Of a stretch of DNA of 33,217 nucleotides, positions 8,334 through 17,024 are shown one piece after another. Position 1 is the stretch's first letter. The number at the start of each line of letters is the position of its first letter. Under the pieces are notes generated by a model, which ran no database searches, was not told the origin of the DNA, and was given only the letters and a program-made list of their open reading frames with translations. This DNA is from Paracoccaceae bacterium. GTDB lineage: Bacteria > Pseudomonadota > Alphaproteobacteria > Rhodobacterales > Rhodobacteraceae. Where the stretch lies: positions 1 to 33,217 of the forward strand of contig JAPOOS010000052.1 in assembly GCA_026713305.1 (NCBI GenBank), read 5' to 3'. Made by a program: the position numbers and the translations under genes.

Positions 8334-9566
8334 TCACGCAGACCTTTTCAAGGTTGTATGTTCGTTGTCTTGCAGGGTAGCGTCATCTTCGCTCTCAATT
8401 GCGTCGAACACCGCACGCGCCGCTCTCAATCCCGGGTCTTCCCCACCTCTGCCCAGCAAATCCAACGCTTCGTTGAACGCTGTGACCTGCGCTTGGCGGC
8501 GGCGTTCATCTTTCAGGAGCAAGCTCAACTCGCTCGCAATTGCATCGGAGCGACAGCGCTGACCAAGGAATTCCGGCACAACGTTTCTTCCGACAATCAG
8601 ATTTGCAAGTGTCACCGTGTCGACCAGCAACAGCCTCTTCACAATCATTCTCGAAAGCCAATGCATGTCGTATGCAACCACCATTGGGGTCTCGAAACGA
8701 GCCAGCTCCAAGGTCACCGTCCCGGATGCCGCCAGCGCCAAGTGTGTGCAGGAAAACAGTGTCCGTTTTCTCTGCTCGGCCTCGACAACGCCAAACGGTC
8801 GAGGGTCAAGAATCCTGGTGCCTGTGGGCCACAAGTCGCGACTGGATTGCAGCTGCTGGGCCACTGATCGGGCTGCAGCAACAACCAGACAAATGTCGTC
8901 CCGCCTAGAAACGATTTCATTCGCCGCATTGGCAAAGACTGGCAGGAGCCTGTCGATTTCGGACTTCCTTGAACCAGGCAGGACGGCCAGCAGCTGTTTG
9001 TCCTCAACCCGCAACTCGTTGCGCAGTTGTGCCATGCTTTGTTTGTCCGGCCCTTGAACGAATGCTGTCGGATGACCTACAAACGTCGAGGGAATTCCTG
9101 CCCGGTTCAGGTACGCAGGTTCAAAGGGGAACAGTGCAAGTATGTGATCGACAGACCGACGTATCTTGACCGCTCTGCGCGGCCGCCAGGCCCAAATCGT
9201 TGGCGACACATAGTGAACAATCTTGATTGGCTTTCCCGCCCGCTTCACTCTTCGACACACACGCAGGGAAAAATCGGGACTGTCGATGGTTACCAGCGCA
9301 TCAAAATTGCCGGAGAGCACGGCATTGGTCGTTTCCCGCAATCGACGCAGCAGATTGGGCAGGTGTTTGCCCACCTCGGCGAAACCCATAACTGAAAGTT
9401 CGTCATAGGGAAACAGGCTCTTCATGCCGGCTTGCTGCATTGCAGGTCCCCCTATGCCGGATATCTGCGTGTCCGGCTGGAGCTCCCTCAATCCATTCAT
9501 CAGGTCCTGCCCGAGGAGATCGCCGGATGATTCTCCAGCAAGCATGAAGATGCGACGCGGTTTCAT
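8334..9566 (-). CDS. lpxB: Lipid-A-disaccharide synthase
   Basis: LpxB joins UDP-2,3-diacylglucosamine and lipid X (2,3-diacylglucosamine-1-phosphate) to form the lipid A disaccharide, at the cytoplasmic face of the inner membrane. The N-terminal signature GESSGDLLG is present, then GIGGPAM, VMGFAEV, TIDSPDFSLRV and YVSPTIWAWR, and in the second half the LPGSRKSEI nucleotide-sugar motif; all are standard LpxB (GT19) landmarks. The frame opens at 9587, but ATG 9566 is preferred: it forms an ATGA overlap with the lpxI stop, giving 410 residues and direct translational coupling. The last 25 or so residues are a polar tail beyond the usual end. It is the last gene of the envelope cluster and makes use of the product of its neighbour lpxI. 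Confidence 0.96.
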   Translation of the reverse strand: MKPRRIFMLAGESSGDLLGQDLMNGLRELQPDTQISGIGGPAMQQAGMKSLFPYDELSVMGFAEVGKHLPNLLRRLRETTNAVLSGNFDALVTIDSPDFSLRVCRRVKRAGKPIKIVHYVSPTIWAWRPRRAVKIRRSVDHILALFPFEPAYLNRAGIPSTFVGHPTAFVQGPDKQSMAQLRNELRVEDKQLLAVLPGSRKSEIDRLLPVFANAANEIVSRRDDICLVVAAARSVAQQLQSSRDLWPTGTRILDPRPFGVVEAEQRKRTLFSCTHLALAASGTVTLELARFETPMVVAYDMHWLSRMIVKRLLLVDTVTLANLIVGRNVVPEFLGQRCRSDAIASELSLLLKDERRRQAQVTAFNEALDLLGRGGEDPGLRAARAVFDAIESEDDATLQDNEHTTLKRSA

Positions 9567-10390
9567 GAAGCGGCTGGCCTGCTCCACATGAACATTCCGG
9601 CGCGATCGGCCAAATTGACCGAAGTCTGCCGTTCAAGCAGCAGCACACCGCCGGCCTCAAACGCAATTCCGGCCAAACCGGCGCTGGCAGCAAGTCTGAC
9701 TGTTTCCGGACCAATTGTTGGCAAGTCGACACGCAGGTCCTGATTTGGTTTCGGAGCCTTGTAAAGAACACCGCGCGCACCGTCCTGCTTTGGCCGAACC
9801 AGTGGCAGGCTGTCGATGCTCCGTCCAAGCATGTCGTCAGTGCCTGTTGCAGTTTCCACTGCAACGCAAAGTCCTTGAACAACAACTGCAGCCTGGCCAA
9901 CATCCACCAATCCGAGTTGATGCACGATTTGGGACGCACGCTCCACATCTTGCCTGTCGTCACGTGACGGGACAAACGATGTCAACTGCGAAGCCTCGAC
10001 AAGCAGTTCAGGCAGGACTTGATGAGCGCCTTGAATGTCAAATCCGATTGCCGCGATCTGTGCCAGCAAGGCCCCAAGCACCTCATCGTCACCCGCCGCA
10101 AGGTCGACAGGGGCATCTCCAAGAATCTGCCTCTCGTTTGAGGTTTGATATTTGGGTCGCTTGACGGCCCCGGCCAGAACCAAATGCCGCGCGCCTCTGT
10201 TCCACCGTTCCGTCAGAACGCGAACAAAGTTTCCCAGCCCAATTTCAGTCGCCGAGCGGTCAAGCAGCCATTCCAACCTCACTCCAGGCAGGACCAGCAA
10301 TTCGACCGCGACATTCCGTGACTCGAGCTCCTCCACAATGAGGCGCGGAAGAAGCCCCGAGCCGCAAATGACTACATACTTTGAACTCAA
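9563..10390 (-). CDS. lpxI: UDP-2,3-diacylglucosamine pyrophosphatase LpxI
   Basis: LpxI (formerly DUF1009) hydrolyses UDP-2,3-diacylglucosamine to lipid X and UMP, replacing LpxH in most alphaproteobacteria. Characteristic segments are the N-terminal CGSGLLPRLI, LAGAVKRPK in the N-domain, and in the C-domain GAHQVLPELL, VDVGQAAVV, GTDDMLGR, KAPKPNQDLRVDLPTIGP and GLAGIAFEAGGVLLL. The open frame reaches back to 10645, but I place the start at TTG 10390. It has a near-perfect GAGGAAGG site 7 bases upstream and gives 275 residues, the normal family length. An ATG at 10432 would add 14 residues that do not resemble the family. The stop overlaps the lpxB start by an ATGA. The product feeds LpxB directly. 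Confidence 0.95.
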   Translation of the reverse strand: MSSKYVVICGSGLLPRLIVEELESRNVAVELLVLPGVRLEWLLDRSATEIGLGNFVRVLTERWNRGARHLVLAGAVKRPKYQTSNERQILGDAPVDLAAGDDEVLGALLAQIAAIGFDIQGAHQVLPELLVEASQLTSFVPSRDDRQDVERASQIVHQLGLVDVGQAAVVVQGLCVAVETATGTDDMLGRSIDSLPLVRPKQDGARGVLYKAPKPNQDLRVDLPTIGPETVRLAASAGLAGIAFEAGGVLLLERQTSVNLADRAGMFMWSRPAAS

Positions 10391-10800
10391 GCTCTTGCCT
10401 TCCTCAATGTTGCCGCGCCAACAGGACGCCATTATTCCGATTCTTGGCGAACTTTCCACTCCTTCACGGATACATCCAGGGCCCTGAACAGGCAGCAGCA
10501 GCAATGCTTCAAACGATACACGACTGGGTTGCCCGCCACTTATCGAGAGGGGCTGGCAACTGGCGACCCGTTGGCAGGACTTCATGCATGCGAGCGACAA
10601 TGGGAGGCAAGTCCTTCGTTTAGGCAGCAGCTGGTTGATGAACACGGCGTGTGCGGGCGGCGCAACACGCAGGACATGGCGAACTTGGCTGGCGACCCAA
10701 TGCGGACAGCTTCACTCTAGACCCGGCAGTTGGTTGCATCGTGATCGACGAATCAACAGCCGAACGGCATGCCGTCAAGAATTGCTTGAGCGCAAAGGCA
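10391..10800. other. Gap between lpxA and lpxI, no gene recognised
   Basis: About 410 bp inside a cluster where several genes touch or overlap. No motif was recognised in either strand. It contains the lpxI ribosome binding site at its left end and could hold a secondary promoter, but I see no clear one. Confidence 0.5.
10398..10405 (-). promoter_or_regulatory. Ribosome binding site deciding a TTG start of lpxI
   Basis: GAGGAAGG, read on the minus strand, lies 7 bases before TTG 10390. It is far better placed than anything before the in-frame ATG at 10432, and it sets the length of LpxI. Confidence 0.65.
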
Positions 10801-11604
10801 TCACCGCAACGCAAGCAATTGCCTTCGGGAACTTGAACGCACAAAATCCACAACGTCCTGGATCAACTTGTTCCGGTCACTCTCCTGAACGGCCAACAGT
10901 TCAATCGCCTCTTCAAGTGGTCCATCGTGATTGGCAAGTTTTTGATAGACCTTTTGAAGCGCGGAAACGTCCCTGCCGCGAAATCCACGCCGCCGCATGC
11001 CGATCAAGTTTGTGCCTCGCATAGTCCCAATCGGCCCTTCGACCTGACCATATGGAATAACGTCCCGTCTAACCATTGTCAGGGCGCCCACTATGGCGCC
11101 GGTGCCGATGCGCACAAATTGATGGATGCCGGCGAGACCGCCTATGATCACGTAGTCGCCAATCTCGACATGACCTCCCAAAGCAGCCTGGTTGGCCATG
11201 ATGACGTGATTGCCTACTTGGGCATCATGCCCCACATGCGCGCCGGTCATGAAAAGGCAATCGCTTCCGACGCGGGTAATTCCGCCGCCATGCTTCGTGC
11301 CAACATTCATGGTGACGCCTTCGCGGATGCGATTGCGCTTGCCAACCTCCAAGCGGGTTTTCTCTCCGGCGTATTTGAGGTCCTGCGGCACCTCGCCTAC
11401 ACATGCGTAGGGAAACACAACCGTTTCCGAACCAATGCTTGTGGACCCCGTGACCACTGCATGCGACTTCACATGCACACGTTCGGCCAGAACGACCTCC
11501 GGGCCAATTACTGCAAACGCCTCAATTCGGCATCCGTTGCCGATTTCGGCTCCGCTCTCGATCACTGCCGCAGGATGGATTTCGGCGCTGCTGGATATGG
11601 ACAT
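10801..11604 (-). CDS. lpxA: UDP-N-acetylglucosamine acyltransferase
   Basis: LpxA performs the first step of lipid A synthesis: transfer of a 3-hydroxyacyl chain from acyl-ACP to UDP-GlcNAc, in the cytoplasm. The sequence begins with the expected IHPAAVIESGAEIG and continues through left-handed beta-helix hexapeptide repeats. It contains the GEVPQDLKYAGE loop, the catalytic His region GAHVGHDAQVGNH, and the C-terminal helical domain after GLNLIGM-like NLIGMRRRGF. ATG 11604 gives 267 residues and starts 4 bp after the fabZ stop; ATG 11625 (274 residues) would overlap fabZ by 17 bp and has a weak GGGAA site, so it remains possible. The gene follows fabZ, as in most proteobacteria. Confidence 0.95.
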   Translation of the reverse strand: MSISSSAEIHPAAVIESGAEIGNGCRIEAFAVIGPEVVLAERVHVKSHAVVTGSTSIGSETVVFPYACVGEVPQDLKYAGEKTRLEVGKRNRIREGVTMNVGTKHGGGITRVGSDCLFMTGAHVGHDAQVGNHVIMANQAALGGHVEIGDYVIIGGLAGIHQFVRIGTGAIVGALTMVRRDVIPYGQVEGPIGTMRGTNLIGMRRRGFRGRDVSALQKVYQKLANHDGPLEEAIELLAVQESDRNKLIQDVVDFVRSSSRRQLLALR

Positions 11605-11608
11605 GAAA

Positions 11609-12085
11609 CTAGCCTGTGCCGGCATTCAGTTCCCAAATCGCCGTGATTTCGGCTTGGGCCGCGATGCTGTCGCCAACGCGACCCTCGCCTTTCAATTTCC
11701 ACACCTTGCCTCCGCCGCGGAGCACCGAAATGTGCAGTTCGAGCACATCTCCCGGAACAACCTTCCGACGAAAGCGCGCCTTGTCGACGCCCAGGAGATA
11801 GATGCTTATGTCTTGGTCAACCATGTCAAGCGTATGGTTGACCAGGACAGCTGCCGTCTGTGCCATTGATTCGATGATCGTAACACCCGGCACCACCGGT
11901 TCATCGGGGAAATGACCTTGGAAGTAGGGTTCGTTGACCGTGACGTTCTTGATGCCAACAGCGCTCTTGCCTCTGACCATGCAAATGACCTTGTCAATCA
12001 TGAGAAACGGATAGCGATGAGGGATCATTCGCTTGATTAGCGTCAGATCTGCACACTCCAAGTCTTGACACTCCCGAGTTGCCAT
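11609..12085 (-). CDS. fabZ: 3-hydroxyacyl-ACP dehydratase FabZ
   Basis: FabZ dehydrates 3-hydroxyacyl-ACP in fatty acid elongation and competes with LpxA for 3-hydroxyacyl-ACP, which explains their constant pairing. At 158 residues it has the normal hot-dog-fold length. Landmarks are the N-terminal IPHRYPFLMIDKV, the catalytic His in GHFPDEPVVPGV and the catalytic Glu in IIESMAQ, with the C-terminal KARFRRKVVPGD strand. A GGGAG site lies about 10 bases before ATG 12085. It directly follows skp; the lpxD gene that sits between skp or bamA and fabZ in many proteobacteria is absent. Confidence 0.97.
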   Translation of the reverse strand: MATRECQDLECADLTLIKRMIPHRYPFLMIDKVICMVRGKSAVGIKNVTVNEPYFQGHFPDEPVVPGVTIIESMAQTAAVLVNHTLDMVDQDISIYLLGVDKARFRRKVVPGDVLELHISVLRGGGKVWKLKGEGRVGDSIAAQAEITAIWELNAGTG

Positions 12086-12130
12086 TGTCTCGTCGCTCCC
12101 AACCCTGTTGTTCGTGAAGCGTATCAGTCG

Positions 12131-12784
12131 CTATTGCGACGAAACCTCACCGGCGCTCTCGCTCAATCGCTCGGCTTCCGTCAAAATGCCGGCGAAACTC
12201 GTCGCTGGCACGTAAGATTGCATCGCTGTCCCATCGGACACGATGCGGTCGATTTCGGTCAATGCAATCTCGGTGATGTTGGCCTCTTCGGCAAACCAGA
12301 TTACCGAACTGCCAGGCAGGACGATTTGAACCCCCAAGACCTCAGCCAACCGCGCGATCGTTTGCGATGCAATCTGCTGGAATCTGGATATCTGCTGTCG
12401 ACGCCAGGTCTCCAAGATCGCTTCCTTCCCGTCCTGAATTTCACGGCGCTCTTCAACTCTCCTGTCGAACTCTTCGGCCATTACGGTAAAGTCCTCTTCC
12501 GACATGCTTTCCCGCTGGGCGGCCAATGCGCCTTCCTCGATTTCAAACTGGCTGGAGTAGTAGTCGTTCTCTGAGACAAGCGCCAACTGGGCATCACGGA
12601 TCTCTTCCGCCAGCCTGATGCCAAAGAGGGAATGATCGAACAACGTCGCGAAGTCCACGATCGCAATGGCGGGGCGGTATGCCATGTCCAGTTGCAGCAA
12701 ACGTTCGCTCGGCTGCTGGGAGATGGCAGTCATTCCGAAACTTGCCAGCGAACCGGCAATCGTCGCCGCTGCAAGCAGGCGCAT
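12131..12784 (-). CDS. skp: OmpH/Skp-family periplasmic chaperone
   Basis: A 217-residue secreted protein of the OmpH/Skp family, expected to hold unfolded outer-membrane proteins in the periplasm on their way to the Bam complex. Residues 1-22 form a signal peptide. The conserved entry IAIVDFATLFDHSLFGIRLAEEI is followed by a long charged coiled-coil arm (roughly residues 55-140) with the alphaproteobacterial pattern of alternating Glu, Arg and Gln, and a C-terminal beta segment ending near ITEIALTEIDRIV. The overall form resembles the Rhodobacterales OmpH proteins rather than short enterobacterial Skp. The ATG comes 3 bases after the bamA stop, so translation is likely coupled to bamA. Confidence 0.88.
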   Translation of the reverse strand: MRLLAAATIAGSLASFGMTAISQQPSERLLQLDMAYRPAIAIVDFATLFDHSLFGIRLAEEIRDAQLALVSENDYYSSQFEIEEGALAAQRESMSEEDFTVMAEEFDRRVEERREIQDGKEAILETWRRQQISRFQQIASQTIARLAEVLGVQIVLPGSSVIWFAEEANITEIALTEIDRIVSDGTAMQSYVPATSFAGILTEAERLSESAGEVSSQ

Positions 12785-12787
12785 GGA

Positions 12788-15088
12788 CTAGAACTGGCTA
12801 TCAAGCGCAAATTCGAAGGACTGGGGAATGTCTCCTGGCTGTGTTTTGACTGGACGCGAAAGGTTGAAGCGGAGCGCGCCAATTGGTGTCGCCCAGAACA
12901 ACGAGACGCCGGTTGCAGCACGCCACTTCAGTGAATCGTCTGCAACAAGGTTCAGCGGAGTATAGTCCTGAGTTCTGCTCAAACCCCACAAGGTCCCAAC
13001 ATCGAAGAACACGCCACCCTCAAGGCCGGCGTCAGTAACCGCGCCAAGCGGGAATCGACCTTCAAGCCGAGTAACTGCGAAGTAGTTGCCTCCCAGCGCC
13101 CTTCTGGTGGCAGGCGAGCGTGGCCCCATCCCGAACGGTGCAAATCCTCGCATCAGGTCATTGTCCATTTGAAAGCGGTCAAGCAACGTTGGTCCGCCCT
13201 GTGTAGCAACTGCTGCGCCAGCCTCAACCACTCCCGTAAGCGTGACTTCCTCCCCAAAGGTTGTTGTCTGAGCGCCAAGACGCGCGGTGGTCCGCAATAC
13301 CCCGTGACTGTGCTTGTTCACTCCGACTTCCTGCTTGAGTTGGGCAACAAACCCTCTGTCCAGATATGCGCCTGACCGGATGTTGTTGAAGTCGTACTGG
13401 TAACCTACCGTGCCACCAAATCCGCGAGCAACTGAATCGGGGCCAACCTCCTCCCGCAGGATTTCAGATGGACCCAAATATGTGGTGGCATCCAGAGTTG
13501 CTATCTCGCCGGTCAACCGCAGACGGGAGGTCTCGCTCAAAGGGAATCCGACGAACGCGCCAAGCTGCGTTTCCGTTGTGTTTACAATTCTGTCGGTGCG
13601 AGCCACATTCAGCCTGCCAAGCGAGAGACCAAGAGCCAGCTCCCGGTCGAATACGCTTGGGTCTACAAACCTGATGAAATAGCTCCTGTCAGTTCTTCCG
13701 GTTTCAAGCGAGAACGAAAGCGTCTGGCCTCTCCCCAGCAAGTTCCGTTCGGTGATGCTCACGGAGACTGCGGGACCGGCACGCTCGCCGTACGCAATGC
13801 CAAAACTCAGCGAGCCTGTGGGCACCTCCTCAACGCCGACGTTCAAGATCTTGCGATTGCCCGGCAGGTCGACATCCGTGACTTCCACTTCGGAAAAGTA
13901 TCCAAGCGCCCGAATTCGCGCCGCGGCATAGGCCACTTCGTTTGGATTGAATGCATCGCCTTCCACGAAACGAAAGTTCCGGCGTATCACTCTGTCCAGC
14001 GTCGTGAGATTGCCTTCGATCTCGATGCGCTCAACGACTATGCGCTCTCCTCGTTCGACAACGAAGTCGATGTCAATCGTCTCATTGGGACCCCTTGACA
14101 GCAAGGGCAGCACCCTCACAAACGGCATGTCCCTGGAACTGGCGAAGTACTCCATGCGCCGCACGGCATCGTCAACAACTGCCGGGGAATAGACCGAGTT
14201 GGGTCGAATGCGGCTTTCTTCAAGTATTTCGTCGGCATCGATTTCTTCTACGTTGCTCGATGCGGTGATTTCTCCAAATCGGTGCTGCAAACCCTCGCTT
14301 ACGTTGAACGTAACGAAAAAGGCGTTTCGCTCGCGAGCAAGTTCTGCCGACACCGACAGAATTTCAAAATCGATGAATCCCCTGGAGCGGTAGAAGTCCG
14401 TCAACAGTGTCTTGTCGAGATTCAGACGCTCGGGCGCATACACGTCGCTGGACACGAACGCCCGCAGGATGCCCGCCTGCTTGGATTCCAGGACTCGCCT
14501 GAGCCGCCTGTCGGAGTAGCGCGTGTTTCCGACGAATCCTATTCGTTCGATTTCGGTGACACGCCCTTCAGCCACCTCGAAAATCAGGTCCACGAAGTCT
14601 CCCTCGCGCCGGACAATCTTCGGCGTGACCGTTGCTGCGAGCCGGCCCGCCGCGAAATATACGTCGGCTATCCTCGCAGCGTCCTCCTCGGCAAGTGACG
14701 GCCTGTACACGTAATTGACCCTTGAGTTGATTCTCGGTGTCAGATCATCCTCGTTGATTCGCCGGTTTCCTTCGATCGTGATCGACTTGATGATCGGGAA
14801 TTCGACGACGTGAATCTCAAGCACCGAGTCGCGCGGAACTATCGAAAGGTCCTGAAAGAGCGCCTGGCGGGAAATGCTCTGGAACGCCATGTTCAAGTCT
14901 GCCGAGGTCACTGTGCCCGACAGCGGCAACCCGGAATAATTGATTACCGTTGCGGCATCCACCCGCGTGTTCCCGATGACGTCAATCCTGTCGTAGCTGA
15001 AGCTTTGCGCAAGCGCGGCTGTGGAGAATGTGCCTGCGATGAGGCATACAACAGTCAGCAGTGGCAATAGCCGAAGACCGTTAAGCAT
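12788..15088 (-). CDS. bamA: Outer membrane protein assembly factor BamA
   Basis: BamA is the outer-membrane insertase of the Bam complex. After a signal peptide (cleavage near AALAQ) come five POTRA domains, recognisable from segments such as IDVIGNTRVD, ITIEGNRRIN, IGFVGNTRYSD and IEIEGNLTTLDRVIRR, ending about residue 400. A 16-strand barrel follows, with the LMRGF version of the VRGF lid motif and GGNYFAVTRLEGRFPL near the C-terminus, and the protein ends in an aromatic residue (DSQF) as expected for the beta-signal. The start is placed at ATG 15088 because GGGAGGA lies at 15092-15098 and the signal peptide then begins correctly; ATG 15106 has a weaker site. This gives 766 residues. Confidence 0.97.
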   Translation of the reverse strand: MLNGLRLLPLLTVVCLIAGTFSTAALAQSFSYDRIDVIGNTRVDAATVINYSGLPLSGTVTSADLNMAFQSISRQALFQDLSIVPRDSVLEIHVVEFPIIKSITIEGNRRINEDDLTPRINSRVNYVYRPSLAEEDAARIADVYFAAGRLAATVTPKIVRREGDFVDLIFEVAEGRVTEIERIGFVGNTRYSDRRLRRVLESKQAGILRAFVSSDVYAPERLNLDKTLLTDFYRSRGFIDFEILSVSAELARERNAFFVTFNVSEGLQHRFGEITASSNVEEIDADEILEESRIRPNSVYSPAVVDDAVRRMEYFASSRDMPFVRVLPLLSRGPNETIDIDFVVERGERIVVERIEIEGNLTTLDRVIRRNFRFVEGDAFNPNEVAYAAARIRALGYFSEVEVTDVDLPGNRKILNVGVEEVPTGSLSFGIAYGERAGPAVSVSITERNLLGRGQTLSFSLETGRTDRSYFIRFVDPSVFDRELALGLSLGRLNVARTDRIVNTTETQLGAFVGFPLSETSRLRLTGEIATLDATTYLGPSEILREEVGPDSVARGFGGTVGYQYDFNNIRSGAYLDRGFVAQLKQEVGVNKHSHGVLRTTARLGAQTTTFGEEVTLTGVVEAGAAVATQGGPTLLDRFQMDNDLMRGFAPFGMGPRSPATRRALGGNYFAVTRLEGRFPLGAVTDAGLEGGVFFDVGTLWGLSRTQDYTPLNLVADDSLKWRAATGVSLFWATPIGALRFNLSRPVKTQPGDIPQSFEFALDSQF

Positions 15089-15280
15089 TAATCCTCCCGT
15101 TGCCATCTAGCTCCAACCTGCACGCCGCGCCGTTGCCTATGCTGCGTGATGGGTAGTGGCATTCCTGCATGCTTACTGTGCATGCACACGCACCTATAGC
15201 ACAATCGGTGCAAACATTCAAAAGCCCGGCAGTTCCCAGTTTCAATGTAACTGCCCTTTGTCCGCATCCACCGTCTATCA

Positions 15281-16600
15281 TTAAGAAACATCCAAATACA
15301 GTGCAAACGCCAGCAACAGCACAATCAACACGATGCCAACAAAATTAGCCACCGACACGACGGTGGGAGGCGGCGGTCTTCCAGTGCCAGCCTCGTAGGC
15401 GTAGAACAGAAGGTGTCCCCCGTCCAGAGGAGGAATCGGCAGGAGATTGAAAAACCCGATTACCACTGAGATCATGGCGATCAGTTGGATGAATCTGGCA
15501 GGACCTTGAGCAGCGGCTTCGCCGGACAATCTTGCAATTCCCACTGGGCCGTGCATGACCTCACGGGCCTCGAGCTGTCCTCCGACGGAATCGGCGATCG
15601 CCTGGAACGAAAGGGCCACGACACCCAAGGTTTGCCGACTGCCGAAGACGAGCGCCTCGACCGGCCCAGGGGTACTGCTGCGCGGGTCGAAGGCAAGTCC
15701 CATCGAGATGCCAACGAGGCGCCTTTCAAAATAGCCCCCGTCACCATCCGGAAAGGTTTGGACCCGGCTGTTCAAAACCACGACGTCGATGACTCTCTCT
15801 CGCCACACCTCAAGTTCAATGGGTTGGTCCTCGGCAAGCGCCACTTTTTCCTGCAACTCGACAAACGAATTGACTGCCGCACCGTTGACGGAAAGAATGA
15901 CGTCACCTGGCCTCAGTCCCGCTTCGCTGGCAGGGAACCCTGGGTGAACTGATGAAATCAGAGCCGGTGTGGGAAAAGGCCCTTCAACTCGAATCCTCCG
16001 CTCATCCCGGATCACCGCGTAGACTTGCGGTTCCAATGGACTTGATCGCAGGCCATAGTCGATCAGGTCGGCATAGTTGTCGATCCTGAAACCGTTTATC
16101 GAAGCGATTTGGTCACCGGGCCGCACATCGTGCTCGGACGATGGAAGGGCATGCAATCGTTCGACGACGAAAGGTGTCTCAATCTCGCCCTCCCAGGCGA
16201 ACAAAATTGCAAACAACAGGACTGCCAGAATCAGGTTGGCGGCCGGTCCCGCCCCGACAATCGCGATTCGCTTGGTCAACGGCAATTCGGAAAGCACCTC
16301 CATGCTCGTGCGCGGTGGGGCGCCAGGTGGGGTTTCCAAGCCTGAATGCTCTGTTATGCGTTCTCCATTGTGGTTGGCCTCCGGACCAGCAGCGCCAAAA
16401 TTCACGTATCCACCCAGCAGCACCAGCGAGAGCTTCCAGCTGGTACCTCGCCTGTCCCTAAATTGGAGCAGTGTCGGACCAAAGCCTACCGAAAACTCCG
16501 AAGCAACCACGCCGCACAAGCGGGCCACAAAGTAATGACCGAATTCATGGACAACCACGACTACGGCAATCAGCACCAGGAAGGCGACCAGCGAAGTCAT
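15281..16600 (-). CDS. rseP: Site-2 zinc metalloprotease RseP
   Basis: A 439-residue inner-membrane protease of the RseP family, which cleaves membrane-bound anti-sigma factors during envelope stress. The HEFGH zinc motif is at residues 18-22 in the first transmembrane helix. Two PDZ domains follow, with GDQIASINGFRI in the first and GDVILSVNGAAV in the second. The second zinc-site element, NLLPIPPLDGGHLLF, lies in a C-terminal helix, and a further hydrophobic helix ends the protein. All catalytic elements are intact. It lies between cdsA and bamA as in other proteobacteria, but dxr is missing from the usual place between cdsA and rseP. The substrate anti-sigma factor is not in this window. 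Confidence 0.96.
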   Translation of the reverse strand: MTSLVAFLVLIAVVVVVHEFGHYFVARLCGVVASEFSVGFGPTLLQFRDRRGTSWKLSLVLLGGYVNFGAAGPEANHNGERITEHSGLETPPGAPPRTSMEVLSELPLTKRIAIVGAGPAANLILAVLLFAILFAWEGEIETPFVVERLHALPSSEHDVRPGDQIASINGFRIDNYADLIDYGLRSSPLEPQVYAVIRDERRIRVEGPFPTPALISSVHPGFPASEAGLRPGDVILSVNGAAVNSFVELQEKVALAEDQPIELEVWRERVIDVVVLNSRVQTFPDGDGGYFERRLVGISMGLAFDPRSSTPGPVEALVFGSRQTLGVVALSFQAIADSVGGQLEAREVMHGPVGIARLSGEAAAQGPARFIQLIAMISVVIGFFNLLPIPPLDGGHLLFYAYEAGTGRPPPPTVVSVANFVGIVLIVLLLAFALYLDVS

Positions 16601-17024
16601 GGCAAATCAGCTCTCAAGCGTCCAGGTCACTTGCGACTGCAGTCCGAGGAATCGGCAGGATGGAAGAAGCGGTGTGACTCCATAGCTGATTGCAATCTCC
16701 AATGTGCGCCTTCCGCAACAATGTTTCTACAGTCGGCAAGACAACTGATCTCGCCGAGCATGCCGACACAGACCAAACTGTACGAGCGTCAAGCCTGACT
16801 TCACTGGACTCAAGGACTGAATGCAAGCCAAGAACAGCGTTACCAGACAAAAAACTGCCGGCGCCCCAGAACGCAGTCGATGCTCTGCGACAGCCTCCCC
16901 CTGTGTAGCCTGCCATGCGGCGCTCGAAGGCGCAATGGGGTTCGAGATTTGGAGCGGGCAGAAACTGCTAACAGCAGACAGCTCGAATCTTGATGGCTCC
17001 CGCCGACTCCCTGCACTCGGACAA
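16601..17024. other. Gap between cdsA and rseP where dxr is expected
   Basis: About 420 bp with no recognisable gene. Many proteobacteria have dxr here (about 1.2 kb). I see no dxr-like N-terminus (GSTGSIG motif) in either strand, and the space is too short for the gene. It may hold a promoter for rseP and the genes after it. Confidence 0.55.
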
